From Casuarius casuarius (Eukaryota; Chordata; Aves; Casuariiformes; Casuariidae): a stretch of 64,000 nucleotides of DNA. Below are positions 39,425-51,816 of this stretch, one piece after another (the stretch's first letter is position 1; each line of letters starts with the position of its first letter). A program made the position numbers and the translations under genes. The stretch spans positions 2,924,197-2,988,196 of the forward strand of contig PTFA01000082.1 in the NCBI GenBank assembly GCA_003342895.1, written 5' to 3'. Below the pieces are notes generated by a model. The model made no database searches. It had not been told where the DNA came from and saw nothing but the letters and a program-made list of their open reading frames with translations.

Positions 39425-39645
39425 AGGGAAGGCACCCAAGGGCACGGAGAGAAAAGGTATGTCACCTGCCCCCGCAGCCTCGCCTCCCGCTATCTCACTG
39501 CCTCACACCAACTCCTCTTGGAGCCACAGCACACCCAGGCGGAGTCGCAGGTGCGGGGCTCTCGCTGTGGGATGAAGAGGAGGAAGCAAGCCACCAAAAC
39601 TCAGTACTGACCCGCGCAGGGGCCAGCAAAGGGCAACCCATGCAG
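39425..39645. promoter_or_regulatory. CpG-rich patch, possible alternative promoter or exon
   Basis: About ten CpG dinucleotides fall within roughly 200 bases (CCCCGCAG, CTCGCCTCCCGC, GGCGGAGTCGCAG, GTGCGGGG, CCCGCGC), in a window otherwise very poor in CpG. On the minus strand there is a short open frame from an ATG at 39641 to a stop at 39495 (48 codons, starting MGCPLLAPAR) and two donor-like sites, CGG/gtcagt and CAG/gtgaca. Neither donor joins in frame to the PDE10A exon: the first ends on a whole codon and the second lies after the stop. The Kozak context is weak (T at -3). Any role as a first exon would most likely be non-coding; this is inference. Confidence 0.3.
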
Positions 39646-42600
39646 GATTAGGGTCTGGAACAAAGAGCTCAAGATGAATTTCACTAAATCCTACTGACTA
39701 GGCTGCACCTAACTTCCATAAATATTCTTTGACCTGTTCTCTTCCTACTATGCTCTGCTAAGACAGCTATATAAAATATTTCACCACAGTTAACCATTTT
39801 ACAGACATTACTTCAGCCTTCAATATTCACACCAGTTGCAACTATTTTCTGGCTCTAATTTCCAGGCTCTTCCTAAGAACACCTTTGTTTTTGTGTTTCA
39901 CATTAGCTATAACTCATTTTAAATCTGATTTTGTCAACAGTGGTGCCATTTTTCCAGTTACTCTTCATTACACAGCCTGACTTAAAAAAATGAGAAAGAA
40001 AGTTATATGCTCTGTATTAGCATTATAAAAGATTTAAAATGTGTTACAAAAGCATTATTAAACAGCTCATTCCAACAAAAAACTGTTTTTTAAAATAACG
40101 GAGTTACCCGAAAGGTTTTTGATCTGTGAGATTCAGTAGTTTTTTTAAAACANCTTTTACTTAGAAGAAAAAAACGATTTCATGATTTTTAAGTAATGTA
40201 AGCAATATAAAAATCACTACATCAAAAACAAGAGAAGAGTATGGAGCATGGTGCTTCCCTAGAAGACATTGAGGACATGCTGCTGACTTCAGTGAAAGCC
40301 ACTTGAGCCTCTAAATTGCTAAAATGACCAAAATTGCATAGTTATTCACACTAAAACACAATTATCTTTCCAGCCTATTATTAAAATGCTGCTAACAGAT
40401 AAAATGAGACTTTAAAAGTTATTTCATATTTTATAAACCTTTTGTGGGTAAAAACTATTTAGAGTCACATTACACAGAAAATTAATACTATGTATGATAG
40501 CTTCCCACTGCAGACCTGTGAAAATGTTTTTGTCTTCAAAGTAATAATCATAATTCCATCAAAAATTATCTGGGGAAAATCATTCTTGAATCCACAGGGT
40601 GAGTCTTCATCATACTGAAGCTGGATGGTGAAATTTGAGCTCAATTAGCTACAGTATCATCCTGTATTTCCTGTTGGGATATTTAAGCAGGAGAGCAGAT
40701 CCGTCAGATAAAGATCATCTCTAAATACAGCAATTATGATTGTACACAGGTATGCATACAATGTTTTGGTAGCTCCTTTTANAGTATTTCTGTTGTGAAT
40801 ATTTAACTCAATACTAACCTTTTCAGTCATCTTCAAAATACATTTTCTTGAACAAAGTTTTATCAGAAATTCAGTCCCTAGAAACCAGAAACAGCAGAGG
40901 ACTATGGGAAAGCCTCTCCGTCCCTACTCTTAACAAGGCTCCGCAAAAATATTCTTTTCCTAGACATTATCTTAACTTCAGAAGAAAGTGTGCAACGCCA
41001 TATGACAGGATTGGGAAGGGGAAGAGAGCTAAGAGAAACCCTCCTAAATAAGCAGGAAATAATGCATACTGTGATATGGAAGAGCGCAGAAGAAAAAAAA
41101 ATTCCCAAATGCGTTAAACATAAGGAAAACCATATTCTTTTCATTTTGACTTCTTACACAGTCAAGAAAATACATAATCAATCACTTGATGCTAAATTTC
41201 ACTTCAGGATCATTTAGCTATCCCTTAAAACAACTATTCACTTTAGAAGTAACACGGTCTTTCACTGTGAATAAAATATTATACCTAATATTCCTACCGT
41301 AATATGAGACTGCATAATCTATCAATGATACAAAGAGACAGGCTTTTTAAAAATGCTCATGCACCCAATCCCTACTGATCTCAATGGAAATGAAGCACTT
41401 CTGTGTCTTAGTCTTAAATGCTGTGCATTCAATCCAACACACAGTCCCTGAGGCACTACTCCTGTGAGCTCTTCTTGCCTGGAATTTCAGCTGAATCTTG
41501 CAAGTGTTGCCTATATAGCCAGTACAGCAAGAGCCCCAAGGCAAATTGTATTTTGAGATACCAAAAAAGACATTTCAGTGATTTCCAACCCAACAATCCA
41601 AGTGAATAGTACTGAGCTCTAGCACTACTCTGATGCAAAACAGCTTTTCAGAATTGCAGAGTTTCATGTTTGGGGCTTTAAATATGTACAAACACACCCA
41701 AATGCAACATACACACCACTTCTGAGGTAATTTTTGATCTATGATACACGGATGAGGTTTTAGAAATGGATAACAAATAAGTTCAGGTACCACTAACAGA
41801 GCCTCAACACTAGCCTGGATATCCCCTCAGGCTGTGAAGCCTCCCAAAAAGCTTTGCATCAAGATCAGAATTGTTAGTCCATACTGTGCTCCTTTGTCAT
41901 AGCTTCACTCCCAGCAGCAGCAGCACATTAAAGCTAGCTCTAGCAGGTTTACAAGAGTTTCAACAACAGCAGCCAATGCACTGTAAACAGTCACTCACAA
42001 AAGCCTTTGATAGCTGTGATTAATAGGGTCATCTCAGCAAATCTGCTTTGGATTTAAAAAACATACACAAAAATTGTAAGTTGCATAATTTAAATTTTGA
42101 ATCACTTCTACACAGATGAATGTACAGTTTTCAAGCAAATATACAAAAACATAAGCATGCGATTATGAAACATATTTGGTTTCATACTTTAAAAAACATT
42201 ACAAAACTTAAATCTTTGGAGTCATGTGAGCTAATGTCCCCATCTTCTTCTAACACTTCTAATATTCTGCAATATGCAGCAAAATTAAATTTTTATTAAA
42301 AAAAGGTTAACAAGAGAACATATATTATTATTAAAGCATATTCACTTCCTTCATAATCAGAAGCACTAAAACTACAATGTATTACAAAAGCCACAGAAAA
42401 ACTACAAGTTGAAAAGGAACAGTAAAGAAAACAGGACTTTTTAATACAGAATACTATGCAATTCTTGAATATTTACTGTGGAATCTTTTTGAAAACTAAT
42501 TCATTTTTAATCATAAATTTAGTTTTACATTTGTAGTTTTTCCATCTGCTCCTTGATAAGATATTGGGCTCTTGAAAAGCACACCCCACGTAGCTTTAAA

Positions 42601-45600
42601 CAGCGCCATAAATTGAGCTTCACCATCATGTTTTACAAACAATACATGTGGTATTTTGTGTCTGATGCTGCAAGTACAGTCAAATATACATCTTGCATGA
42701 TGAATTAAACACATTTTTCTNAGCGGACATTTATTCTTGCCAAACAATTTAGAAATAATACTAAATAGTTTAAACAGACAGAACCCTGGCCTCGATTCAA
42801 GAAAAGCAGCAAGATGTTAAAAAAATACCTCAACAGAGCTGCCTTTTTCAGACAAAGAGCCTTTTTTTTTCCCTTTTGGCACAGAAGTTTGGGAACAGAG
42901 CCAAGGTGCTACTTATCAGCTGTTTGACATCAGGGGAGGACTGTGTGCGTCAGAGGACCCAGTAGGGACCCCTGGCTTATGGCAATGCACCATGTGGTTC
43001 TTATCTTATCAGCTCATAGGGTCTGGCACTTCAACCACTGCAGTGCAAAAAGGGGAGAGGGGAAAAAAAAAAGAAGGGAAGGAAGATGTGTATAAGCAGG
43101 AGGGAGGAGGTGAAAGGAGACTTGCGAGCCAGGTTGTGCTACAAAATAGCTAGAGTCCAGATTATACTGTGGCCTACTGCNGTGTGCGCTGTTGCAGCAC
43201 ACTGTAACAGAGATTTCTCCTACTGTCCCTATACACTTGCAGGGGAGAGGAGCTACTACTTCCCATTTAGTTCCCAAGAAAGCAGGGCAAATGCCCCCTT
43301 TCACATACAGCTGCCAGAGGGGGGTGTCAGAGAAATAGGGAATAAGATACACTCATGAAAAAGCTTATCAAGATGAAGTACATCCTCCAGGAAATCTTTG
43401 AACTGGTGTAATTTCTTACTGCAAACAACATTTAAATGGCCCAGTTCATTTCTTCAAATGCACAGCTTTAGCAAGATTTATTGCTAAAGCAAATTACTCT
43501 TGGGGCCATACTGTATTGTATGTCATACTTAAGTACAACTCCGAGCTTAAAAATTGGTTGCACAAATGAACATTTGTATTCAGTAATTAGAAAAACATTC
43601 ACCCAGGAAGGTAACCATCAAATATAACATCTGCTTTCCAAGATTTATTCCAACTCTAAAATTAGTATGATTACTCAGAAAAATGATTTTTGTCTTACCC
43701 TAACCTTCCTACACAATGTGTATGAATCAGATGGTTAAAACAAAAAGCCACCTCCTTCAGATTAAATTAAGCACTATTCTATCTCAAAACAGAATGAAGT
43801 TATCCCATACATTCTAAAACTGCATCACAAGGTACAAATTACAAGGAAAAAAAATGAGAAGTTGGTAAAGTATCCTTGGGAATTAGTGGTTTTGTACCCC
43901 CAACCGATTTTTACAATTCTTTTCAGATATTTCAGATTTTCTCTGCAAAAATTTTTCACCATGAGCCAGACTAACACCGCTACACAACACTGCAGAATTG
44001 CTTAACACTTGCACAGAAACCTTATTTATTGCAGATTACAGCAGAGCTCCTAGATCTTTAATGCTTCCTTGNCAAAGTACTAGCACTACGCTGTTCATTA
44101 TGAACTTCTATTCACTTTAGTGAAGGTTCTAGTTTTGTTATTTCAAAACACAGTTTTCATAAAGAATACAGTTAAAAATTATGTTCTGCTGGATACAGTC
44201 ATCCTGTATTTCAAGTTTCATTCTTCATGTTATGTCAGCTTTCTAAACCATAATAATCCTCTGTAGTTTGTGGGACAATCGTTCATCTGAAGAGGCAACA
44301 TGCTTTTATAGTCAAAACGCCCTAGGAGAAATGAAGAATTAAATGAAAACACATCCTAAGCCTTTGTCAACATTGCCATTAGGAGAATAAAATCAGTACT
44401 GTGAGTTTAGTGTATTTTGGGAAATTTTCCAGTACAAGTAGTACACTCTCCTCTCTCCAAATATGACCTGACTATTTATTAGGTAAATACCAATCATGTA
44501 TTCTTATAAAAAACACAAAATAGAAATTTACTATCAAAGATCCTGACATATAAAACACACTATCAAGTGAAGTACTATCTATCCATTGTTTCACTATGAA
44601 AATTTATGAAATTACCACAATATGTTACTATTTTTCTGACTGAAAGAAACATTACCTACTTACAGTAACAACATGTTTGACAAAAAAAAAAAAAAAAAAG
44701 TTATCAGGTTTAGGAAATAGACAGAGAAAAACACATTTAGAGACCTGAAGGGAAACATCATCTTTAGACCATACTTTGCAATCTAACCCTTACAGGCAGA
44801 TGTCTGCAGCTGGATGAAGTCTCTGTTCTGTTCATCACAAAGGCCTGTGCACATGGACGGTGATACAGAATTGACGGCTGGCAAATGATGGGGATTCCCT
44901 TCAACTGAAAATGTTGCAGCCTAAATACAGAAGCTATTGGGAGTCTGAACCATTACTTCATGTAGAATCATGCGTCTGAGACTTACAGGAGATGGTCAGT
45001 TTTTAAGATTGTTTGATTTTTTTTTTCCAAGAAACATTATTCTTCATACTTCAATAGAAAATACAATTGACAAAATGAATTTTAAGTACAGCTACAGATC
45101 TATGACACACAGATACCTAAGCACTAGATATGACAGCTTCCTTAGCCAAGAAAAATAAAACACACATGAAAGCTTAACGTGCATCACCATCTTTCAAGAC
45201 CACGTCTCTGTCGTATCATTGAGCTGCTTGAGCACAAAAAAGGGCCTACCTTGTATTCTGCATTTCACAACTTTTTTTTTTTGAGCAAAACAATCATCAA
45301 GATCTCAAAACAAATACAGAATACCAATTCATTTTATATGACAGTCTAAAGATTAAATGCTATACTTACAGTCAGATACCAGTGCTTTGCCAGCAGTTAA
45401 CACAATGAAGTAACTCTTTACATGATAAAATAACATCACAGACTCTACACGGTGAGGATATATGCTACATACTATTTGAGTGTACTCAAATATGAGAGCT
45501 CATCTGCTTTTATAACCCATCTCTCACTTCTGGTTTACAACAATGAATACTCAAAGCTACTTCCAGTTATGTCAGTGACCAAAGTATGGTTTAGATAACT

Positions 45601-45938
45601 TCCCTCCACCCCCATCTAAGTCCTGCAAAAATCAACATAGGCCTGGAAGAATAAACCAGACTACGCTCCTTGCATATTCTCCCACAGTTTTCATTTAGAC
45701 TGTATTTAAATTCAAATTAATGACAACGTTATGATGTCTAACGAAGATCTGATACCACAGTAGGTATGTTCTCACCCACTAAACTTCCATTGTTTGTACT
45801 GAGAAGACATACAAAAAAGAAGGACGTCAGGTTGATTTTCATCTTCAGATTTTAATTTGCCATCAGACAGAAAGAAGTTGGTTTAGGAATTCTGTTGTTG
45901 TTTTACTGTTTATTTTAGGCTTGTGTTGTGGGTGTTTC

Positions 45939-45950
45939 GGGGGGGGGGGG
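45939..45950 (+). repeat. Poly-G run
   Basis: Twelve consecutive G occur between TTTC and CTTTTTG. Confidence 0.9.
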
Positions 45951-47091
45951 CTTTTTGTTTTTGCAGGGAGAAAGAAAAGAGGAGAAAATAAGGAAAAAGG
46001 AAGACAACAAAGGATTTTTTTTTCTAAAAAATACTAGAAAACAATGAGAATTCAGGTTATTTATGGGGAAGTGATTACTATTCATGCTAAGTATGGCCAA
46101 TTAAGTGATTTTCCTGTAAGAAAAATTCTAGATAACTGTTCAGTAGTAAATGTCTATTTAGTAGAAAACTGAAATGGCCAACTTCTCACTCTGACATTTT
46201 TAAATGAATTCCTAAAACAAACAAAACTGCCACTTCTATCCTGGAAAAAGAAATAAAAACCAGGTAGTTCAGTTTGGGATTGGAACTCTGGATCAGATAC
46301 CACAACCCACCTTTGAGACAACACATTCCTCCAGAGGTGGTTGCGTCAGATGTTTCTTACTGTGGCTAGGTTCCCTGTCAACAGCAGAAATATGCTTCTG
46401 CTAACCATAATCCTATCCTAGAGGAAGAAATTCTGATGACACATTGGCCTAAACACCGGAAAGAATAAAAAAGTCTGGCCCTCTGGTAGGGTGTGTGACC
46501 TGCCAGAACCACTCATAATGAGATTAGTGGAGATAGAGCCACAGTATAACCAGCAAGCTTGTTCAAACATGGCCAGGCTTTCAACACAAGTACTTGCAGC
46601 TGCAATCCCTGAAGCAGGATTACTAAATGTAACAAGGAGGTGGCAATTCTGGATTAAAATCAGTGATTATAAATTAAACAATTTCAAAATACTTTTCTGA
46701 AAGTAGCACAAGCTGGGGGAGGAAGGTTTTTCTTTTTCTTTTCTTTTTTAATAGCAGCAAAAATTCACTTTTGCTTCTGATTTTAATATAAAACTCCAAA
46801 AAACATTAAATATTAATTTCTCTGATTTTTAAAGAGACCAAAAATTAACAAGGATTATTTTATATTCTCTGTAAGTAAAAATCAAATAAAAATTATAAAT
46901 GAGCAAATAGGTTAATTCATTCTTCCAGTCAGGTGACAAACTACAAGGCATCGGGGGGGGAGACATGTTATTTACTCTATTAGTGAATGGTTTATGCAAA
47001 AAAGTCAAATTCCAAGATGAAAAAGAGGAACAGTCCTCTGGCAAACAATGACCTGAGAATCAAAAGAAATTTAAGTTCAACTTTCCAATTC

Positions 47092-47175
47092 TTGTATGAC
47101 CACAAAACAATTTAAAATTGCTTCAGTCCATATGCCTTATTTCTGTATCTGTGAAATGGAAATAATTCTTTTCAT
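47092..47175 (+). repeat. MIR-like ancient SINE fragment
   Basis: TTGTATGACC, then ACAATTTAAAATTGCTTCAG, then CTTATTTCTGTATCTGTGAA ATGGAAATAATT follows the order of the MIR core (tgtgaccttgggcaagtcac, then cctcagtttcctcatctgta, then aaatggggataat). The tail motif is the clearest part. The spacing fits and the divergence is high, as expected for a relic older than birds. Confidence 0.5.
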
Positions 47176-47230
47176 TCAAATTTTCTCTCTTTGGGTAATA
47201 TCCCAATGCTTACATGCTAGTTCTATTCCT

Positions 47231-47290
47231 GTATTTAGTCTAATGAAGTCAATAGGATATCTTTACACGCTTAAAGATGATCACATCTGT
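47231..47290. repeat. Fragment resembling the 'gaagtcaatggga' palindromic relic family
   Basis: CTAATGAAGTCAATAGGATA, then TTTACACGCTTAAAGATGA resembles the recalled amniote repeat with 'cattgaagtcaatggga' followed by 'cacatgcttaaagttaa'. It lies just past the MIR-like fragment. Assignment is by motif order only. Confidence 0.35.
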
Positions 47291-49992
47291 GGTCAGCAAA
47301 AAGAAGGACTTTTGTTTGTACTCTCCAGTTTGAACATCCTATTTACCACAGTGAGGCATTCATCTTAACTAGATCCTCTAAAATACCATAAATACAAAAA
47401 AAACTTGCCATTAACCATTCTTTTATATACATTTCTATTGATTCCTTAACTTTTCATAGCTGTTTTCTCCACAGATCTTCAAACTACCATGCAAACAGTG
47501 GCTGAAATTAAGACTCCCAACACCCCTAATCAGAGAGATGAAGCAACCCCCAAACCTTCCTACCTTGTCAACAAAACTGCATCGGACTTCGAGGCAACAC
47601 TGCTTTTTTGACACCTTGTGGTAATTCCATTCAACAGCCTGATATACATAAACAGAAATGCATCAGTCAACCAAAATTGCACAAAGAATTTAAGTCAGAA
47701 GGAAAAGAACTATATGAGCTAAAATTGGCCAAAACAAAGTATATCTTAGCTAATGTAGTGCCATGAGAAAGTTAACAACCCCATATGCTATGAATTGTTA
47801 TCTTATCCAAAGATAAGACACCTCCACAGCTAGAAGAATGATTCAGCAGGGACCGAAGGANAAGAAATTGTTTCCTTAACCACATCAAATTTCTTAAAAT
47901 ACTCTTGCAAATAATAGTACAAAAGGTATGCATTCAGGCAAATAGTATCTCAAAAAGCCCTAAAATGCGCTTAATATATATTAAGAAAACAACATAAGAA
48001 ACTGCAATATAAACATGCACCCTTTTTAAAACCGTGCTGCAGGAGTTTTTTGTTTATTTTTAAACTTTTTTTTAATTTTACCCACAGAGATCTTTGGCAA
48101 GACAAAGAGCTGTAGGGATGTACAAACAAATGACAAAGCACTTTGTGCATAAAAGGAATTTTGAGTCTATTATGACAGAGCTGTACTTGTTTTTAAAATA
48201 CAAATTATGAAAACCACCTAAAGTTATGAAATTACTGACTGTTCTGCTCTTCTTGCATTTCATCATGGGAAATACTACAGAATTAGCAGAAAATAATCTA
48301 CAATGCTATTAAATTATTATTTAAAAAGTCTAGCAGCATGAAATTCTACAGAAAAATAAACTTTAAAGTAATACAAAAAAGCGTATTATGCAGACTGAGT
48401 AGTATTCTCCATAATCCTGGTTTTAGATTTTATCTTCACTGAACCATAAAACGGTCCCATAAGACGACAGTATGAGAAAATAAGTACATTATGAAGTATA
48501 TTTAGAAACAGAGAACCTTCTATTCATTGTTATTTAGGCAAACTGTTTATTTCCCCACAAAATTCAGTGAAGCTATCTAAATCTGTAACTTTCAAAAAAC
48601 ATCAGGGACATACTCAGAGTTATGACCATTTTTAATTCTAACTACCATGAAATTATGGACTGTCTTAACATCCACTCCTATTTTTTCACAAGGAAATAAG
48701 TTTGCGACTTTAAAAGCACAAACTAAAAATCTTGTTTCAAGAGAGTTTTAAAAGGGCTGAAAGGGCATTCATACCAAAAACATTAGCAGTTAAGTGTTCT
48801 TGTAACACATTTTTTCCACCTTAGCAAAAGTTCTTCTAACACAAACCATGCTGTCTTTACTAACACACTGTCAAGTAGCAGATATATTTCCAGATACACA
48901 CGTTATATTACGTGACTTTACACTGCATGTCCAAATCATTCTCTTCCAGAAATTCAGAAAGCGCTAGCAACCTAAGTATTTCTGTAGAGCATTCATAGAA
49001 GTCTGCCTTTACTAAGGCAGTCTCCACAGCATCAGGTTGGCTCAGCTCAAGAGGTCTGGCCTTGCTTGTGGGCACTCTTTTGGCCTGTACACTGCCAGCT
49101 AACATTCCCCTTCAGGGGAAGCTTTCCCACAACATCTACAGCGGAGACAGCACACTACAGGATGCTATTATAGCCTCCCATGGCACTGAAGCGAGTTGTA
49201 ATCAAATTCTGCAAAGCTCAATTTCAGCCTGTAGAGAACTTCCATATCATCTCACCTCAAAAAGAAAACACAATGACACACAGATAAGCTGAGTGCTTTT
49301 TTTTTTTTTTTTTGGCCTTTTAACAGTAAAGGAAGCGGTACTTATATATTTACAGAACCATAAATTCTCAAAGAAAAGCCTCAAGACATAAACATTCACT
49401 GTGCAGAGAGAGAATAACAAAGTGGTCTGCATTAGTAAAGAAATCCTATTAATTGCATTGAACATAGCCCTATTCTTCAGACATAATGGCTCTAGCTGAT
49501 TCTTAAGAGTTCTTGATACTTGGCTGATCTGGTACAATTTTAATGCCATTTTTATTTACAGGCTTTTGCCCAGCAGCTCCAGGCTAACTTACACTACAGT
49601 GTATCAGACATCCTACTGGATGCCACAGTGATAATGGCATCACAATTCAAAATTACACTGAGCTGCTCATTTCAGGGGCTAAGTACAGTTTTAAAATGTA
49701 CTCCTTCACCTTTTTGAAAGGCTGCCCAGAATTGTTTCATCTATAACTATACCAACCCCCGTCCCTGCTGTTCTCTCTGGCATCCTGAGTTAGCATCAGC
49801 TTCAGCTCTATCTACACATACTCTTTTTCTTTCATGCTAGTGAAACCCAAGACCTTCCTTCCTAGATCAGCCAGAAGCACAAAGTCAAGCTAAAACCATA
49901 CCTGGACAGTGAGAGAGAAAAAGATGTTTCCAAAATATAACAGGGATTGTACTGATCGCAATGACCTCTGGAATGCTGAGTTTAACATTTGT

Positions 49993-50305
49993 CACAGAAT
50001 CACCAAATGGTTGAGGTTGCAAGGGACCTCTGGAGATCATCTAGTCCAACCCCCCTGCTCAAGTTGGGTCACCTAGAGCAAGCTACCTAGGGCTGTGTCC
50101 AGATGACTTTTGAGTATCACCAAGGATAGAGACTCCACAACCCCTCTAGGCAACCTGTTCCAGTGCGCAGTCACCCTCACACTAAAGAAGTTTTTCCTCA
50201 TGTTTGGATGGAATTTCTTGTGTTTGTTTGTGCCCGTTGCCTCTCATCCTATCCCTGGGCACCACTGAGAAGAGTCTGGCCCCACTCCTCCCAGTTTTGT
50301 ATCAG
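49993..50305 (-). mobile_element. CR1 LINE, short 3' end
   Basis: The reverse complement of an avian CR1 3' terminus begins with CACAGAATCACC, then GGACCTCTGGAGATCATC, CTAGTCCAACCCCCCTGCTC, GGCAACCTGTTCCAGTG, AAGAAGTTTTTCCTCATGTT, TTGCCTCTCATCCTATCCC and GAAGAGTCTGGCCCCACTCC, and similarity ends near 50305. It is closer to the consensus I recall than the old copy at 38315-39000. It is 5'-truncated and lies in the same orientation as PDE10A and the other CR1 copies. A 166-codon plus-strand frame (50204-50704) starts inside it and runs into unrelated sequence. Confidence 0.93.
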
Positions 50306-51174
50306 CAAACTCTGACGATACAGGAGGAACAGGAACATTTCTTCAGGAGAAGCAAGAGCTTTTCTCCTCATACGAGAACTGACCAGTTTCCAGCCTTCAT
50401 CTTCTACAGTTATGACTTACTGTTCCACATAGCACAGAGCCCACCTGCACCTCCACTGCTGTGTGGGGTTGAGAATCTTGAAGTTGTAGGGTCTCTGAGA
50501 ATATCTTATCTATCTCTCACTCATCTTCTCAGATGCTACGCAGTCTGCTTATTTCCTCTCTTAATCCTTTACCTGGCGACACAACTCAACAACAGCACAC
50601 CTTCTGCAGAAAAGCTATCAGCCCCAGCCTCACGGAGAGGCCCCAGGCATTCCCTGCAGCCTGAGACCCACAAGGCTGCATCCACCATCAGAAGGTCTAC
50701 CTAGGAAGAAGCCTCCAACATGGCGGACACAACAACTACAACGGCTACTGGGGAACACGTTCTGTGGCATGTCATAAACCATATCTGAAGAAGATTATGC
50801 TACTATGACTGAAGATGAGGGCCCCTTCCTTGCACCCCTCTGCACAAACTGNTGCATCTGTTGGCTGCTTCTATTAGCTGCGCTCAGCAGCACTGCCAGA
50901 ACACTTGTTTTTACAAGGGTACGGCACTGCACTGCACGGTCATCACTAGAGAAAGTGTTTTACTGACACAGCTAGCTGAACACAGTGCCAACATACTAGT
51001 AAAGGGCTTCTGTTGCTCATGAAATCAGTAGAAATTTGCCAGCAAAAGCTAACGCTTTTGTCAGAGGACTCAAACTTGAGTAGGGAGAAATATAAGATTA
51101 TGCTTACAGAATAAAAATTTTGCTAATTCAGCTTCTATGCTGAAGCCTAAAACTCAAAACCTGCAAATATATCA

Positions 51175-51275
51175 GCGTGTGTCCAATTTTAAGTGTGTGA
51201 GTATACCTACTGAAGTCAGTAATATCTAAGAAGTTTTAAGTGACTCCCACACACAAATGCCTGTGGGGGTACTGG
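51175..51275. repeat. Fragment resembling the palindromic 'gaagtcaatgg' relic family
   Basis: GCGTGTGTCCAATTTTAAGT, GTGTGAGTATACC, CTACTGAAGTCAGTAAT and TTTTAAGTGACTCCCACACA match, in order and imperfectly, the recalled pattern 'gcatgtgagtagtcccattgaagtcaatggg' with flanking 'cttaagtg'. Loose symmetry around the CTGAAGTCAG core supports a palindromic origin. Confidence 0.35.
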
Positions 51276-51787
51276 AATTGTTAAAGGGATCTGAATTGTA
51301 CAAAGATGACTTTTCACAAGTACTGAAAAAGCCTGCAAAATTTTAAGTAATTTTTTTTGAGTAGAAAATAAAAAAATTCACCTAGTGAAATCCAGAAACC
51401 TTGCTACATAAAACTGCAATCCTGTAGCTCTGTAGCAATATGGGGATTGGGGGGGCCCTACCCCCCTACCACCCATTTGTTTTTAGAAGAGCAACACTTG
51501 TAACTCTATTTGGCTTAGGCTTTAGAGGGTTTGCCCTTCCTCCTGCATCAGAGCAGATAATCCTAAACTGGGCTAAGGGATGTCCTTAAAGAATTTTCTC
51601 AGACACATATGCATTCATTTGCATTGCTGTACTATCTTTCTGTTTTTCTGTATGGACAATAAGGCCTTGTCTACAATAGGCCTTGGAAGGTGTCAGCCTT
51701 TCATTCTCAACAAAACAATCAAACTAAAGCCTTAGCATTTCAGGCCTAAAAATTCTGGTGTTTTTTTTTCCCTTTTGGTTTGGTTTC

Positions 51788-51816
51788 TTTTTTTTTTTTT
51801 TTTGGGGGGGGGGGGG
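51788..51816 (+). repeat. T16-G13 homopolymer junction
   Basis: A run of 16 T directly abuts a run of 13 G, preceded by CTTTTGGTTTGGTTTC. It is low-complexity sequence whose length is uncertain in short-read assemblies. Confidence 0.9.

Larger units (their letters stand above)
39646..49992 (-). other. PDE10A upstream intron, segment without recognised genes
   Basis: This is AT-rich non-coding sequence. It includes poly-A at about 44682-44699, poly-G at 45939-45950, an ancient SINE-like fragment (47092-47175) with a further relic just beyond it, and poly-T at about 49299-49313. Open frames at 42511-42747 and 43014-43352 each span an N and have no recognised similarity. Confidence 0.65.

Noticed and set aside
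43014..43352. 112-codon minus-strand frame
   Set aside because: It spans an N and a purine-rich repeat; an overlapping plus-strand frame of similar length exists, typical of chance.
50204..50704. Longest open frame in the window (166 codons, plus strand)
   Set aside because: It starts inside a reverse-oriented CR1 3' end and runs into unrelated sequence; no domain, no splice context, composition not protein-like.
50720..50788. Short ATGGCGGAC frame with good Kozak context
   Set aside because: Only about 22 codons, threonine-rich, no known N-terminus and no donor in frame; probably chance.
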